Positions 63,047-64,000 of a stretch of 64,000 nucleotides of DNA are shown piece by piece. The stretch comes from JABFXX01 sp964419605 (lineage in GTDB: Bacteria; Myxococcota_A; Polyangia; Haliangiales; Haliangiaceae), in the NCBI GenBank assembly GCA_964419605.1, contig CAYQQM010000015.1, positions 6,429 through 70,428 of the forward strand, in the 5' to 3' direction. Under the pieces are notes generated by a model. That model made no database searches and had not been told where the DNA came from. It saw nothing but the letters and a program-made list of their open reading frames with translations. The translations under genes and the position numbers were made by a program. Position 1 is the stretch's first letter. Every line of letters begins with the position of its first letter.

Positions 63047-63907
63047 ATGAACACGAGCCTCGCGACACTTTTGGTCGCGTGTCCGGATCGCAAGGGCATC
63101 GTCGCCTCATTGGCCCAGGTGCTCTACGGCCATGGTGCAAACATTCTCGACTCCGATCAACATACCGATCAGACCGCTGGCATGTTCTTTCAGCGATTGC
63201 GCTTCGATCTATCGACGCTCACCACCGACCGCGTTGCCCTCGAACACGCGATCCGAGAAGTCGGTGAACGGCTATCGATGGACTGGAAACTGGCCTACAG
63301 CGCGAAGGTGAGAAGAGTTGCGCTGTTTGCGAGCAAGCAAGAACATTGCCTCTATGACTTGTTGATCCGACACAAAGCGGGCGAGCTCGCGTGCGAGATC
63401 GCGATGGTGATTTCCAATCACGCCGATGCTGGACCGATCGCAGGGCACTTTGGTGTTCCGTTCCACCATATTCCCACATCGCCCGACACCAAGTCTCGCG
63501 CCGAGGATCGAGCCACAGAGATCCTGGCAGCCTCCGAGGTCGATCTCATTGTACTCGCGCGCTACATGCAAATCTTGTCGCCGACGTTCGTGAAGCGCTG
63601 GGCCTCGCGCATCATCAATATCCACCATTCGTTTCTTCCCGCGTTTGTGGGTGCAAGCCCGTACCGACAAGCATATGAAAAGGGCGTCAAACTGATCGGA
63701 GCGACCAGTCACTACGTCACGGCAGAGCTCGATCAAGGCCCCATCATCGAGCAAGCGACCATGCCTTGTTCGCACCGCGACTCGATCGACGACTTGGTAC
63801 GCAAAGGTCGGGACCTCGAAAAGCGCGTGCTCGCCAGCGCCGTGCGAGCGCATTTGCAAGACCGGGTCCTCGTCTACGCCGGCAAGACCGTCGTGTTCGA
63901 CGACTAG
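63047..63907 (+). CDS. purU: Formyltetrahydrofolate deformylase
   Basis: 286 residues. The N-terminal ACT domain begins TLLVACPDRKGIVASLAQVL. The catalytic domain has Asn in MVISNHADAG, His in NIHHSFLPAF, and Asp in TAELDQGPII. It frees formate and tetrahydrofolate, balancing one-carbon pools. Complete and normal in length. Confidence 0.94.
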   Translation: MNTSLATLLVACPDRKGIVASLAQVLYGHGANILDSDQHTDQTAGMFFQRLRFDLSTLTTDRVALEHAIREVGERLSMDWKLAYSAKVRRVALFASKQEHCLYDLLIRHKAGELACEIAMVISNHADAGPIAGHFGVPFHHIPTSPDTKSRAEDRATEILAASEVDLIVLARYMQILSPTFVKRWASRIINIHHSFLPAFVGASPYRQAYEKGVKLIGATSHYVTAELDQGPIIEQATMPCSHRDSIDDLVRKGRDLEKRVLASAVRAHLQDRVLVYAGKTVVFDD

Positions 63908-63942
63908 ACCGCTTCCGCGGCTGATCTGACCGTGCCGGGCCC

Positions 63943-64000
63943 GAGTCCGACTCCGACTCCGACTCCGACTCCGACTCCGACTCCGACTCCGACTCCGACT
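63943..64000 (+). repeat. (GACTCC)n hexanucleotide repeat
   Basis: About nine GACTCC units (the first is GAGTCC), running off the window edge. Read in one direction as codons it would encode Asp-Ser dipeptides (GAC-TCC), and in others Arg-Leu or Thr-Pro. Whether it lies in a gene cannot be told. Confidence 0.85.

Noticed and set aside
1..64000. CRISPR array search.
   Set aside because: No regularly spaced identical repeats with unique spacers were seen, despite the Cas4-like nuclease at 36.2 kb.

Overview
The window looks like a chromosomal segment of a high-GC member of the Myxococcota (Haliangium/Kofleriaceae-like). This rests on protein style rather than a marker gene: many lipoproteins with N-terminal lipoboxes, tandem cysteine-rich lipoproteins, a PEGA-domain protein, a C-terminal MYXO-CTERM-like anchor, duplicated cyclic-nucleotide domains and a very large bacterial alpha-2-macroglobulin. 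Short ATGA/GTGA overlaps between genes are frequent, so several runs are probably translationally coupled. Protein calls are from reading translations and motifs; no database search was run.

Layout. 1-9.6 kb: a partial surface lipoprotein and a cNMP-binding protein (minus strand); then an M15-peptidase-like protein with an injection-system-like N-terminus, a beta-propeller lipoprotein, a PilZ protein, a HEAT/TPR protein, thymidylate kinase and a TfoX-N protein (plus strand). 9.8-13.0 kb: a three-gene operon (dehydrogenase, CDP-alcohol phosphatidyltransferase, class III aminotransferase) that may make a modified phospholipid. 13.3-18.9 kb: tRNA-Leu(GAG), a CPBP protease, a SpoIID protein, a porin and an acyl-CoA synthetase. 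19-33.8 kb: mostly cell-surface proteins, including the 2054-residue alpha-2-macroglobulin and a VapBC pair. 34-45.5 kb: small enzymes, a Cas4/RecB-like nuclease, an unusual methyltransferase-like protein, a sulfatase, a PEGA protein, and a tetrapyrrole operon (small ORF, CcsA/HemX-like, hemA, hemC). 45.6-49 kb: thioredoxin, a PqqD-like/MidA-like protein, a ferredoxin-NADP reductase-like flavoprotein and a cytochrome c. 49.5-52.8 kb: rubrerythrin, DUF3501, an SDR and a LON-domain protein. 52.8-55.5 kb: an AlbA_2/AAA-ATPase pair that looks imported. 55.5-59.3 kb: Mrp ATPase, ribA, def, folB and an SspB-like protein. 59.5-64 kb: a lipoprotein, TolC plus multicopper oxidase, purU, and a hexanucleotide repeat running off the edge.

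The most unusual signal is not a gene. Six copies of a roughly 180-bp palindromic element are scattered through the window (231-412, 9634-9822, 49148-49329, 49331-49512, 50657-50836, 59271-59448). Each has terminal inverted arms of about 17-27 bp, and in five copies a small hairpin sits at the exact centre. Arm sequences differ between copies but stay self-complementary. Two copies with identical cores have different arms, and the central hairpin stems covary between copies. One copy lies in frame inside a lipoprotein gene and adds about 61 residues; two start on the A of a TAA stop codon. This resembles a MITE or a Rickettsia-type palindromic element, but I recognise no named family.
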